A stretch of DNA of 64,000 nucleotides from Spiroplasma endosymbiont of Crioceris asparagi (GCF_964020035.1 NZ_OZ026475.1:124001-188000), one strand, 5' to 3'; shown: positions 43,035 through 55,547, counted from the stretch's first letter. Made by a program: numbers and translations. Notes: a model not told the origin generated them from the sequence alone.

Positions 43035-45758
43035 ATGTTTAAAAAAATTTATTTATCATTACTATCAATTTTAATATTAGTGTTTTCTTTTTCATCACTT
43101 GTTAGCTGTGGGGCAAATGAAGTTGAAAACAAAATGTATAAGTTTGTTAAAATTGCAAGTTATAGTGCCAAAGCAGCAATTATAAATTCTAAAACAAAAT
43201 TAGCTTTAGATGATCACCTAGATCAAAAATATATTGTTAAATCAATGGGTGAAAAAAATGTCAAAGATGAACTTGGCAAAGATTTCACCACAAATCAAAC
43301 ATCTAACACAAAAATGAGTAGTTTGTTTCAAATGATGTTTGGTGATGCAAACTATACTTATAATAATGATCAAGGCACTAACGAGGGAATTAAAACCAAT
43401 GATGGTGGTTTAACACCCAAATCAGACTTACAACAAACTATTTCTAAATACTTTGGAATAGTTTATGGTTTTTTACAAAATGGTGTTAAACAAGAGTCAT
43501 TAGGAATGTTAAATAAATTTTTATTGGATACTTTATCAAGTCTTTCTGATTTAAATAAAGATCCAAATGAAGCTTCAAAAAAAGATGGTGTTAAAAAATT
43601 ATCTACATTTGGAAAAATTGATGAATTTTTACAAGGAATTGAAAAACCAATTATTGAACCAATGAAAGATGCTTTAAAACCAATTAGTCCTGAAAATCAA
43701 AAATTAACATTATTTGATTATGAAAATAAATTAGCAGATGAAATAAAATTAAATCCCCAACATACACAAATTTCTTCAATTATAAAAAATTTAATTTCAC
43801 TTAACAAAGAGGGATTGCTAGGTGATGGTAATGAAGATAAATTAGCAGACATTGCTAAGTTAATTACTAGTATTATTAAATACATCACATTTAATTTAAC
43901 TGTTGCTTACAACTACTATGATGACTATTTAAAAGCAAAAGAAAATGATGATGTAAAAATAATTGGATTATTAGGATATTGAAACACTAAATTAGTCAGT
44001 GATATACCTGAATTAAAAAATAATCAAATAAATGGTGAAAAACTATTTCAATTATTATCAGGAATCTTTAAATCTAATCCTAAAGATGGTGCTGGTATTG
44101 ATAATTTCACAGCAGTTCAAGCATTATTATATTCACCAAGTTTATCTGAAATATTAGTTGAGGTTTTAAATCCAATTTTAAATAAATTATTAGAAAAAGT
44201 AAATATTGGTAAATTAGTTGTAGGATTTGCAAGTGATGAATTTAAAAATACTGATGATGCAAAAAAAATTGAACCAGCAATAAATACATTTATCATTAAA
44301 ACTGTAGATAAATTACCTAAAATTATAATTGAATTATTATCTCCAACAGACAAAGGTGAAGAATTGATTCAAAGTATATTGGATGAAATAATTGCAACCA
44401 AAGATCCACAAAAAAAAGATGATATTTTTTCATATCTTATTAACTTAATGGCCGCAATGAGCAACGATACAGGAAAAAATATACTCTATAATATTTTGGA
44501 CTTGCTTGCCAAGAATGCTAGTCCAAGTTTTAAAGATACAATTAAAACAATAAAAGGTTTATTGCCAGTTATCTTAGGTCGTTTGGGAAGATTTGTTTTA
44601 GATGGGGCCAGATCTAAAATTAGAGATATTTTACAAAACTATGTTGATAAACTAGCTGATTGAAATGCTGATATAAATGGAATAATTAGATCATTATGAT
44701 CAATCTTATATGTTGGTATTCAAATTGATGATAAATTTTCAATTGGATTGAAAGAATTGTTTAATGCTAAATTATTAAACTTATTAGATGATGGTGTTTT
44801 TGCAAAAAATGATATACTAAAAAACTTTTATACATTCAAAAATGAATCCTTAAGCTCTATTTTTGAAATTTTGTCCAATAGATTTAAAACATCAACCAAA
44901 CTAATTAAGGGAAAAACTTATAAAGTTGTACCAACTCTTAGTTTAAGCGCCTTATCTCTATTGCTTAATTTATTTACTCAAAAAACTTGTTGATTTAAAA
45001 ATATTAGAAATACAAGAGATGGGGATGCTAATCAAAATCCATCATTCGGAGGAAATCTTACAAAAGCACAAAATGATGATGTTCAGTCAGGCAAAGGTAT
45101 AAATGTAACAGTACTTAAGGGTATTGAAATATTAAATAATAATATTATGTTAAATGAAGCTAGATGACAAAAAGAATTTGATTATCCAAATGCAAAATAT
45201 TTCTTTAGCGAAGATGGTAAAGGACCGAATGAGGGGTCCGGACCAAAAGATGGCGGTTGAAGAAATTATAATGATTATTCAATAATTACCCATAATAATA
45301 TTTTTGACACAATTCTGGGTAAAGATTTATATAAAACAGATGCCACAAAAGACAATGATTATTTATATAAAAATTCATTAATAGATACACTAGGAACGGT
45401 TTTTGGTGGAAAAGATGTTAATGATCAAAATATTGTTATGGAACTTGCACAGAATCAAGCATTTATGTGTGGTGGAGTTTTAGATATATTCCAAGATTTG
45501 TTTGATAATTATTTTAAAAAATCAGAAAAAGAATTAAATGAAAAATATTTTGAAAGTTATGTAGACAAAAAAAATTGAATGATTGAAAATAATAAATCTT
45601 TCTCTCAACAATTTAAAAATGGATCTTCAACTGAATCACATTTCTATTTTAAAATGTATTGAAAAACAAGTAATGTTTTCCCTAATGAACAATATAAAGT
45701 TTGAATTGCAAAAAATGATAATGGAACTTATAGAATTGAAAAAATTACACAGCAATAA
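43035..45758 (+). CDS. large lipoprotein, 907 residues
   Basis: An N-terminal signal peptide (MFKKIYLSLL start) ends in the lipobox LVSC with Cys25 as the predicted lipid attachment site. The mature part is hydrophilic, mostly helical, with no catalytic motif. Its size and style resemble the large Mollicutes lipoprotein (MOLPALP-type) families; I hold this with low confidence. It is 18 bases after the giant permease with AAGGAGAC in front, so it is probably made with it and may be its extracellular partner. TGA Trp codons are frequent. A terminator follows immediately. Confidence 0.8.
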
Positions 45759-45786
45759 AAAAATGAACTTTTAAAGTTCATTTTTT
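45758..45786. terminator. bidirectional terminator between lipoprotein and rpsD
   Basis: AATGAACTT / AAGTTCATT around TTA, extended to 13-base arms by A/T runs (45758-45770 and 45774-45786). It begins at the last base of the lipoprotein stop codon and ends 2 bases from the rpsD stop. Confidence 0.9.
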
Positions 45787-45787
45787 C

Positions 45788-46405
45788 TTATTTAATAAGA
45801 CGGTTGTATCATTCAACAATAAGTGATTCATTAATTTCTTGGTTAAGTTCTTCTCTTTTAGGTAATTCTTTAAAAACTCCTTCTAGTTTAGTTTTGTCAA
45901 ATTTAACAAACCCTAATGTAGAAACATTAGCTTTTAAAGCTTCTTGAATTTTTACATTTTTTTTGATTTTTTCTTTAACTTCAATTTTGTCCCCAACACT
46001 TAAAATGTGTGAAGGAACATCTAATTTTCTACCATTAACTAAAATGTGACCGTGTGACACTAATTGTCTTGCACCTTGTCTAGTTAATGATAAACCCATA
46101 CGATAAACAATATTATCTAAACGGCTTTCTAATCTTTGCATAAAGTTAACACCAGTAACACCTTGCATTTTTTTTGCTTTAATGTAAGTGTTTCTAAATT
46201 GTCTTTCTGTTAGTCCATACATAAATTTCAATTTTTGTTTTTCTTGTAATTGTTGACCATATTCAGAAAGTTTAACTCTTTTAGCTCCGTGTTGACCAGG
46301 AGCAGTTACTCTTTTTTTACCTTTAGAAAATTCTTTACCATCTTCTCTTATTGAAAAACCATAACGTCTAGCTTTTTTGAATGAAGATCCAGTAAATCTT
46401 GACAT
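45788..46405 (-). CDS. rpsD: 30S ribosomal protein S4
   Basis: A 205-residue S4 protein, exact family length. [18 protein letters not shown] at the N-terminus; [21 protein letters not shown] and the S4 RNA-binding domain [13 protein letters not shown] and [11 protein letters not shown] follow. The end [15 protein letters not shown] contains a TGA-encoded Trp at 45809-45811; the homologous proteins have an aromatic residue there, so a stop at this TGA would truncate a conserved C-terminus. AAAGGAGAAAAAT is the ribosome binding site. S4 is a primary 16S rRNA binder and, in Firmicutes, represses its own translation through its leader. Confidence 0.97.
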
Positions 46406-46557
46406 ATATTTTTCTCCTTTATAATTATCATCAAATTTTAAGATATCCAACCCTATTGAGGGAAGTGTAACATTCACCTTAAATCTGCAAAGGTTACAAC
46501 ATAATTTTGTTAACTAAGTACCTCAATATGTTTGAACGCAGAATATCAAAATTTAAC
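46406..46557 (-). promoter_or_regulatory. folded 5' leader of rpsD (S4-leader type)
   Basis: Four nested helices pair on the minus strand: 46548-46554 with 46433-46439, 46541-46547 with 46442-46448 (one G-U), 46521-46528 with 46454-46461 (perfect 8 base pairs), and 46493-46498 with 46466-46471. The extent resembles the autoregulatory S4 leader of Firmicutes. No pseudoknot was demonstrated. This explains why the rpsD frame is open upstream of the true ATG. Confidence 0.6.
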
Positions 46558-46563
46558 CTTATT

Positions 46564-46569
46564 ATTATA
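46564..46569 (-). promoter_or_regulatory. -10 box for rpsD
   Basis: TATAAT on the minus strand about 160 bases before the rpsD ATG, giving the folded leader described for 46406-46557. Confidence 0.55.
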
Positions 46570-46644
46570 TAACAAATTATTATGTTTATAAAATATTCTT
46601 TAATAATTGCTATGTTATAATTTATTAATAATAAGAGGTGTATT

Positions 46645-48384
46645 TTGCAATTATTAATGGGTGAAAAATTTTTAAATACTAGCGATAAAGTTATCTGATT
46701 AACACTTACAATAATAGTTGTTTTTTTAGTGTTTGGTTATTTATTGTTTTTATTTGGATATAAATATATCATTCAAACATATGCTAAAACATTAGATTTA
46801 ATTAACATTATTAAAAAAAATCAAGTTAAATATAAATTAAAAAGAATTGCTGAAATTAATAAAAATACAAATACACTTTTTGGTGAATTACAAATTTGAC
46901 GAACAAATTATGAGCATTATGTGGAATTACGTTTGAAGGAAGTTTATTATTCATTTTATAAATTCGTTACTTCTAAAAATTGATTAATACCAACTCCTAA
47001 AAATATTAGAAAAATTAAAAAAATAAATAATGAAATAAAAGAAATTTATGAAAAATTATTTCATATGTTAAATGAAATAAACAATGTGCTTGAAGTAGAG
47101 GATATTCAAAGGGACTCAATTACTTCTTATAAAGAAATGTTTGAAAAAATTAAAACAGAAACAAACATGTTTATCATGGCACACAACTATGTTGATGAAG
47201 CAAAACTTTTTAATACATTATCAAACATTGAACAATTGTTTGAATCTTTTTATAATGAATTAGCACTTGGGAAATATGAAAACTCAGTTGCAATTCTTGG
47301 TTCAATAAAACAAGCATTAATCTTTATGATTGAAATGTTAGATTCAATTCCACGAATAGTTTCGACATTAAAAAATACTGTTCCTCCAAGAATGGAAAAA
47401 TTAAAAAAACAATATATGTCTGCAAACTCTTTAAAACGCAACTTATCTAAAAACGCCAAAACTTTTTTACAACTTGAAGAAAAAGTTAATATGTTAACAA
47501 ACCAAATTAATGAAAATTTGAAAAATGCACAATTTAAAAAAGCCCAAAAAAATTTAAAAATTATTTTAAAATCCATTCAAAGTTTTAATGATGAAATTGT
47601 TGGTGAAGACAAATTAAAAGACTATGTAATTTATAATATTGACGGAATTAGAAAACTAATTGACAGTTTATTTACTTCTTCATTAATGATTGAAAGGGCA
47701 TTTAGAAATGTGGAATCACTTTCAAAATATCCAACAAAAGAAAAAATTGAATTTGATCGCGCTAAAGCAGAGTTCACAAAAGCAAAAACTAAATTAGATA
47801 TTATCTTTTCAAATTGAGATGTTAATCGAAAAAATGGATTAGAAATCGACATCAAAGACTTCAAGAAAAGATTATTACTAAATCTTGAAGTAATCATTAA
47901 TGAAATGGATAATTTTGAGAAATCAGCTAAAAAGGTTAAAAACTCATTAACAAATAAAGAGAAAGTAAATAATGCAATAGTTTTTATAAAAGCTATTATT
48001 TTACAATCACAATCTTTAATAAAACAAAACAAAACAATTTCTCAACTAAGCGCCTTCGAACCAAAAATTAATGAGTTTATTGAAGAATTAGAAAAGTATA
48101 TTAAAGATAATCAAGATAAATTTGAAAATCAACAATATAGAAAAGATATTGAAAAAGATATTGAAGAATTACACAATAGAGGTTGAGAATTATTTGCTTC
48201 TATTAAAGACGCAATTTTTTATGATTTTATTGCCCAAGAAATTTTGGTGTATTTAGAAAAAATCGCAATTCAAAATCCTACAGTAGAAAAGGATTTAATA
48301 ACACTTGAAAATATGTATAGAAAAAAAGAGATGGATTTATTAATGGGTAACCTATTAACAATATTAAAACAACTTAGAAAATAG
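46645..48384 (+). CDS. ezrA: EzrA-like septation ring regulator
   Basis: A 579-residue protein with one N-terminal membrane segment (about residues 18-42), a short outside end, and a long cytoplasmic region made of coiled coil. That is the EzrA architecture (about 560 residues), and rpsD and thiI, which lie near ezrA in Bacillus, flank it here. EzrA limits FtsZ ring assembly. The start is probably TTG 46645, 4 bases after AGAGGTG; ATG 46657 is an alternative. Sequence similarity is hard to judge in coiled coils, so the call rests on architecture and context. Confidence 0.65.
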
Positions 48385-48390
48385 GTAATT

Positions 48391-49590
48391 ATGAAAACAA
48401 TTTTAATTAGATATGGAGAATTAACTTTAAAAGGGAATAACAGAGACATTTTTATTGATCAACTTATTAAAAATATAAAGTTTAAACTAAAACCTTATAA
48501 AGAATCATTAACTTATATAAAAGATCACAACAGTTTAGAACTTGAAATGATTGATGAATCTAAAATTGAAGTAATTTGTAACATTGTTAAAAATATTTTT
48601 GGAATCTATTCTTATTCAATTGCAGAAAAAATTAGTTATTCTAATACTGAAAAAATTATTGATACTGTAGTTGAAAGTGCAAAAATAATTAAAAACAGAA
48701 CCTTTAAAGTTAATGTTGTTAGAAAAGATAAAACATTTCCTATAAAATCAGACGAATTTAAATTGGACTTAGCAAAAAACATTTTACAAAAATATGATAA
48801 TTTAAAGGTAGATGTTAAAAATCCAGAAGTTGAAATTCAAGTTTTAATTAAACAAAAAAAAGCTTATGTCTTTAGTGAAAAACATGATTGTGTAAAAGGT
48901 TTACCAGTTGGAACCGGTGGTAAAGCTATCTCTTTAATAAGCGGGGGTATTGATTCGCCGGTAGCAAGTTTTCTATCATTAAAAAGAGGACTACAAGTGG
49001 ATTTCTTACATTTTATGACACCACCTCACACAACTAAAGAAGCAGTTGATAAGGTATTTGATTTAATTAAAGCAATTGCAAAATACAACACTAATAATTC
49101 AAGTTTTTATTTATGTGACTTTTCAACTATTTTAAAAGAATTAATGCACATAAAAGATGAATCATATCGTATAACAATTATGAGGAGAGTTTTTTTAATT
49201 ATTGCAAATAAACTAAGTGAAAAAATTGGAGCATCAGCAATAATTACAGGTGATTCACTTGGTCAAGTTGCTAGTCAAACAATTGAATCAATGAGTGTTA
49301 TTAGTGAAGTTTCTGAAAAAATAATTCTTAGACCATTGATTACTTTTGACAAAGAGGAAATAATTAAGATAGCTAAACAAATTAATACATATGAAACTTC
49401 AATATTACCATTTGATGATGTGTGTTCAATGTATGTTCCTAAAAAACCGGTAATTAAACCAAAATTAAAACAAGCATTAATACAAGAAGAAGGTTTAATA
49501 ATTGAAGAAATGGTGGAATATGTAATTAACAATTGTATTACTCGATATTATTTAAAAGATGGTGAATGAAATGAAGAAAAGAAAATCTAA
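48391..49590 (+). CDS. thiI: tRNA 4-thiouridine synthetase ThiI
   Basis: A 399-residue enzyme adding sulfur to U8 of tRNA. The N-terminal ferredoxin-like and THUMP domains cover about residues 1-165; the PP-loop is SGGIDSP (184-190); SMYVPKKPVIKP is the C-terminal segment holding the catalytic Cys in CSMY. There is no rhodanese domain, as in Firmicutes. ATAGGT precedes the ATG. In the standard code it would end at TGA 49567-49569; in code 4 seven more residues follow, to TAA 49588, overlapping the next gene by 20 bases. No cysteine desulfurase is adjacent. Confidence 0.92.
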
Positions 49591-49897
49591 AGAAGAATAT
49601 GGTGTTTTCAAAAATAAAAAAGTAGATAAAAATGTTTCTAATAAAGAAAAAACATTTGTTGTTAATGAAGTTGAAGATGAAAATATCAAAATAGAAAAAT
49701 CTTATAATATTAATAAAACAATTATTGATGAAGATGTTGTGTTAATACTTGATTCGGATCAAAACAAAAAGAAAAAGAAAAAAAGATTTTTCAATCTTTA
49801 TTGAATAGCGTTATACATTTTAATATTAATCATTGTTATTATTTTTGTAGTATATGCAATTAATAAAATGTCTAATGGTGAAACATTAATTACATAA
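49571..49897 (+). CDS. small basic protein with C-terminal membrane segment
   Basis: A 108-residue protein with a charged Lys/Glu-rich N-terminal 75 residues, a Lys-only patch ([10 protein letters not shown]) and one C-terminal membrane segment followed by about 10 outer residues. It looks like a tail-anchored protein with the charged part in the cytoplasm. ATG 49571 is chosen because GGTGA lies at suitable distance; ATG 49559 is also in frame. I do not recognise a family. It overlaps the thiI tail and precedes dnaE by 10 bases. Confidence 0.55.
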
Positions 49898-49907
49898 GGA
49901 AATAAAT

Positions 49908-52871
49908 ATGGTGAACCTAATAAATGTAAGAACAGAATATAATTTTCTTGATTCTTTAATTAAAATTAAAAACTACATAAAACTTGGTGTTGAAAACAAG
50001 CTTGATGTTTTATTTTATTCTGATGTTAATTTTTTATATGGGGCAGACACTTTTACAGATGAATGTATTAAAAATAATATTAAACCAGTTATTGGTGCTA
50101 GTTTTAAAATTTTTAATTCTGAAATTATTTTGTATGCAAAAAGTAAAACAGGTTATGAGTTCATTTCAATAGTTAGTTCAAAAATGGCACTTAAAAAAGA
50201 AGTTCAATTTGTTGATGTTATAAATAATTTAATTTTAAAAGATTTAATTATTGTTTTTTGTCCTTCAGTAAAAGCGGAATTAGAGAAATTTAATTCTCTA
50301 AAATTAGAAAATTGTGAAGTGTTTTTTGGAGTTAATAAGCAAAACTATGAAATTTTAAAAAACAAAGAAAATGTCATCTTTGCAAATCCAATTAAATATT
50401 TTAATAAAAATGATAAGTTTTCATTTGAAATATTAAAATCAATTGAAAATAATTACTCTAAACTTAATGTGGAAGATGATTTTCATTATTTTACAGATGA
50501 AGAAGTCAAAAAATATATTGATTTAAAAAAACACAATAATGCAATTAAAACAATTATTAGTAAAACAAATTTTAATTTATTAGAAAATAAAGAAAAACAT
50601 TTTTTAAAAATAAATGATAAAAATTCTTTAGATATTTTGAAAAAAGTTTGCAAAACTTTAATTGAAAAATATTGTGATATTAACAAGTTAAATCTTAATA
50701 AATATCTAGAAAGATTAGATTATGAAATCACAATTATTGATCAAATGAATTTTGTTGATTATTTTTTAATTGTGCAAGATTTTATCAAATATGCTAAAGA
50801 ACAAAAAATTTTAGTAGGACCAGGAAGAGGTTCTGCAGCAGGAAGTTTAGTGTCTTTTTGTTTAGGAATTACATGATTAGATCCAATTAAATACAATTTA
50901 ATGTTTGAACGATTTTTAAATACTAAAAGATATACTATGCCAGATATTGATATTGATTTTCAAGATGATCGTCGGGAAGAAATTATCAATTATTTAAGTA
51001 AAAAATACAAAGATAAATTTGCAACAATTTCTACTTTTCAAACAATTGGAATTAAAAATGCAATTAGAGATTGTGGTAAGGTATTAAAAATATCTGAAAC
51101 AGAAATTACAGCAATTATTAAATCAATTAAAACTGCAACTGTAACAGATTTAGAATTAGCATTTAATGAATCAGAAAGATTTAAAGCATATGAAAATGAT
51201 TCACGCTACACGACTTTATTTCAAGTAATTAAAAATATAATTGGTTTGCCTAGACAAGCTGGAACTCATGCGGCTGGTGTTGTTTTTTCTGACATTGAAT
51301 TAAGTAAAATTATTCCGACCAAATTGTCATCGCAAAATATTCAACAGACACAATTTCCAATGACTAATTTAGAAAATTTAGGTCTTATAAAAACTGATAT
51401 TCTGGGGTTGCGTAATTTAACAGTTTTAAAAAACATTATAAATTTATATACAGAGCAATATAACAAAAAAATTAATTTAAGATCAATTAATTTAAATGAT
51501 AAAAAAACTTTTGATTTGTTATGTTCTGCAAAAACACTAGGAATATTTCAATTTGAATCAGAAGGGATGCGTAAAACGCTTTTAGAAATTAAACCGCGAA
51601 ATTTAGAAGAAATTTCTTCTGTTTCCGCACTTTATAGACCGGGACCCCAAGAAAATATTCCTCTATATGTAAAAAATAAATTATCAAAAAAATTTAAAAA
51701 TATAGATAAAAGATTAGATCATATTTTAAACCCAACTTATGGAATCATTGTTTTCCAAGAACAAATTATGCAAATTTTTAGTGAGCTAGCAAACTTTTCA
51801 TTAAATGAAGCAGACATTATAAGAAGGGCAATTTCCAAAAAAAGTTTTGCATTATTAGATAAATATAAAAAAGAGTTTTTTCAAAATTTACAAAAAAATA
51901 ATTTTGAATTATTTAAAGCTCAAAAACTTTGAGATTTTATATATAGTTTTGCAAACTATGGATTTAATAAAGCACACGCAATGTCATATGCTTTAATAAG
52001 TTATTGATTTGCTTATTTTAAAGCTAATTACCCCCAAGAATTTTACTGCGGCCAATTAAACTCGTTAATTAGAAATATTGATAAATCAGAACAATTTGTA
52101 AATGAAATTAAAAATCAAAATATGCAAATTGTATCACCTTCAATTAAAACACCAACAAAACTATTTGTTATTAAACGTAACAAAATACAATCACCATTAT
52201 CAATTGTTAAAGGTGTATCTGAAGATAAAATTAATCAAATAGTGTCAGTATATGAAAAAGATAAAAATGCTTTTCAAAGTTTTGAGTCAGTAATAACTAT
52301 TTTACAAAGTGAAAATATTTTGGATGAAGAAACATTTTCAGCATTAGTTTATTCAGGAACATTTGATGAATTCGGATACTCACGCAAGTTTTTAATGAAA
52401 AATATGGAAGATATTTTATATTTAGCTTCACTTGGTAATTTAAAAGAAAATACTTTGCTTGAAGATCACGAAAAAGATGACACGATTGCAAAAATGAATT
52501 ATGAAAGAGAATATATTGGATTTTTTATTTCAGAAAATCCACTAATTCATTTGCGTAATAAAGAAGAACAACTGAATAAGATTAAAATATCTAAGATAAA
52601 AGATTGTGAAACCAATAATATTGAATATAATGTTTTAGGAACACTAAAAAGAAGTGCTTTTAAATTAGATAAAAATCATAAAGAAATGGCATTTATAGAT
52701 TTTGAAGATGAAACAGAAAAAATTAGTTTAACTATATTTACAAGCGTTTATACAGAAATTAAAGATCAACTTGTAGAAAATGGTGTTTATTTATTAAGTT
52801 TTAAAAAACAAGTTTATAAAGATCAAAAAAGTGGTGTAGTCACTAAAATTATCAAAAGATTAAAGGATTAG
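49908..52871 (+). CDS. dnaE: DNA polymerase III alpha subunit DnaE
   Basis: A 987-residue C-family polymerase. The catalytic loop is PDIDIDF (345-351) with [14 protein letters not shown] before it and [28 protein letters not shown] further on. The C-terminal part holds helix-hairpin-helix and OB domains. The N-terminal PHP domain (about residues 1-200) is present but its metal-binding His and Asp positions (HLHVHTEYS in active members) read [10 protein letters not shown] here and TDHGN reads YSDVN, so it is probably inactive. Firmicutes-like cells use DnaE with PolC; this is the DnaE type. AAGGAA precedes the ATG. Many TGA Trp codons. Confidence 0.95.
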
Positions 52872-52872
52872 T

Positions 52873-55545
52873 ATGAAAAAAATATTATTAGTAGATGGAA
52901 ACGGATTATTGTTTAGAGCATATCACAGTTCAATGTATGGGGGGAATCAAATGAAGACCTCATCAAATATTGTGACTAATGCCGCATTTTCATTTGTTAA
53001 TATGCTATTAAATTTAATTAACAAAAATGATTATTACAATGTTATTGTTGCTTTTGATATTGGTAAAAAAACTTTTAGACATGATAAACTACAAGATTAT
53101 AAAGGAACCCGTTCAAAAACACCTGAAGATTTAATTACACAATTTCCAATAGTTAAAGAATTTTTAGCAGCTTCTAATATTCCTTACTATGAACTTGTTA
53201 ATTATGAAGCAGATGATATTATTGGGACTATCGCTAAAAAGAAAATTACAGATTATAAAATTGAAATTCTTTCAAGCGATAAAGATATGTATCAATTAAT
53301 TGACGACAGAATTACAGTTGTTAGTCCACAAGTTGGCACATCTTCAATGAAGGTAATTGATATTAAGGCAGTACATGATAAATATCAAATTACTCCAGCA
53401 CAAATAATTGACTTAAAAGGAATATGGGGTGATAGCTCTGACAATATTAAGGGAATTAGTGGAATTGGAGAAAAGGGCGCCATAAAACTTTTAACCCAAT
53501 TTAAAACCCTTGAAAATATTTATAAGAATATTGATTCAATTTCAGGATCACAAAAAGATAAATTAATTGCAGATAAAACTAATGCTTTTTTGTCAAAAGA
53601 AATTGCCACAATATGTTTAGAAACACCGATTAAAGAGTTTCAAAATATAGAATTAAAAATTAATTTTTCTAAAATGAAAGATTTTTTTGAAAAATATGAA
53701 ATGTTTAGTTTGATTAAAAAATTTTGTCCGATTGATGAAATTCCTGAAACAAAAATCAAGTATCAAATTTTAAAAAATTGAGATACAAAATTTAATTGTC
53801 CTGAAAATTATATATATTTAGAAACACTTGATGAAAATTATCATAATGCAAAAATTATTGGGGTTGCCATTTCAAATAAGAAGGGGAATTTTTTTATTAA
53901 TTTAAATACTTCAATGACTGAAGAAGTTAATTTATTTAACTGAGATAAACAAAACATTGATCAAGATTTTCAGCAATTTTTAAAAATGGCAAAGTTTAAA
54001 ACATATGATGTAAAAAAAACTATCTATTGTTTAGAAAGATTAGACTATGTTATAAATTATGATAATTTTATTTATGATATGATGCTTGCTTGCTATGTTT
54101 TGAATCCCAACATTAAATCAACTATTGAAACACACATTAATTATTTAGATGCGAAATATTCTTTAACTTCTTTTGAAGAAACATTTGGTAAAGGAGTTAA
54201 AAAAACAGATTTTATTGAAAATGATATTAAAGCATTATTTATGTGTCAAAGATCAGAAGCAATATTAAACTTAGAAAATAAAATAATAAAAAATTTAAAA
54301 GATGAAGATCAATTTGAATTGTATGAAAACTTAGAATTTTCTTTTGCTTTTGTTCTTCTAGAAATTGAAAAAAATGGTGTGTTAGTAAACAAAAAAGAAT
54401 TAGAATTGCAAACAAAACAGACTCATGAAATAATAGTTGATTTAGAAAATAAAATTAAAGATATCTTAAAAGAAAATATCGATGAAGATTTTAATTTATC
54501 TTCACCAAAACAACTAAAAGAATTATTGTATGAAACACTAAAATTACCAGATAAGTTTAAAGGAAGCACAAACAAAGATGCGCTAGAATTTTTAGAAGAT
54601 AAACATGAAGCTGTTGGATATATTTTAAGACACAGAATGTTTTCCAAACTATATTCAACATATTTAGTTGGTTTAGAAAAATACATTGAAGCAGATTCTC
54701 GTATTAGAAGTATTTTTAATCAGGCCCTTACTAATACTGGAAGATTAAGTTCTTCATATCCAAACTTACAAAATATTGCTATAAGAAATGATGAACAAAA
54801 AGAAGTTAGAAAAATATTTATCGCTCCTAAAGAAAAAACTTTAATATCATTTGATTATTCACAAATAGAATTAAGAATTTTAGCAGAAGTTGCTAATGAA
54901 AAAACATTAATTGAAATCTTTGACCAAAACAGAGATGTTCATGAAGAAGCAGCAAAAAGAATTTTTAAAAAAGACACTATAAGTTCTGATGAAAGAAGGA
55001 TTGCGAAAATCTTTAACTTTGGAATCTTATATGGTTTAAGTGAATTTGGTTTGGCTAATGATTTAAAAATCACAAAAGCAGAAGCTAAAGAGTTCATTGA
55101 TAACTACTTTAAAACATTTGAAGATATTCTTAACTTTAAAAAAGAAATTGTAGAATATGCTAAAGCACATAAATATGTTTTAACGCTTGCTAATAGAAAA
55201 CGTTGAATTCCGGAATTAGAAAATTCTAACCGCATGATTAAAAGTTTTGGGGAAAGAGTTGCAGTAAACGCTCCAATTCAAGGCACCTCAGCTGATATAT
55301 TAAAAATTGCAATGAATAACATTTATAAACATTTTAAAAATGAAGTTAAAATTATTTGTCAAATTCATGATGAAATAATTGTTGAAGTTGATTCTGAAAA
55401 AGTAGATTTTTATAAAGAAAAAATTTCTTTTATTATGAAGTCTGCTCTTGAAGATCTTTATCAATTAGTTAAAAAAGATAATAAACCAAAAGTTAGATTG
55501 GAGGTTAATAGTTCAAGCGGTAAAAACTGATTTGAACTAAAATAG
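52873..55545 (+). CDS. polA: DNA polymerase I
   Basis: An 890-residue A-family polymerase for primer removal and repair. The N-terminal 5'-3' exonuclease (about 1-290) contains LVDGNGLLFRAYH, ADDIIGTIA and GDSSDNIKGISGIGEKGA. The middle 3'-5' exonuclease-like domain shows no clear DEDD metal residues and is probably inactive. Polymerase motif A is DYSQIELR (Asp661), motif B region RRIAKIFNFGILYGLS, motif C HDE (832-834). It starts 1 base after dnaE, so the two are a translational unit. Trp codons are mainly TGA, with TGG at IWGDSSD. Confidence 0.97.
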
Positions 55546-55547
55546 TT

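Noticed and set aside
45583-45774. 63-residue ORF near the end of the lipoprotein gene
   Set aside because: It is out of frame with the lipoprotein, whose frame is open to TAA 45756; it runs into the terminator.
46406-46477. N-terminal extension of rpsD by 24 residues
   Set aside because: It lies in the folded leader, upstream of the strong AAAGGAG, and S4 has its usual N-terminus at 46405.
47250-48032. two minus-strand ORFs of 108 and 133 residues opposite ezrA
   Set aside because: They are antisense shadows of the A/T-rich coiled-coil coding frame, without ribosome binding sites or recognisable domains.
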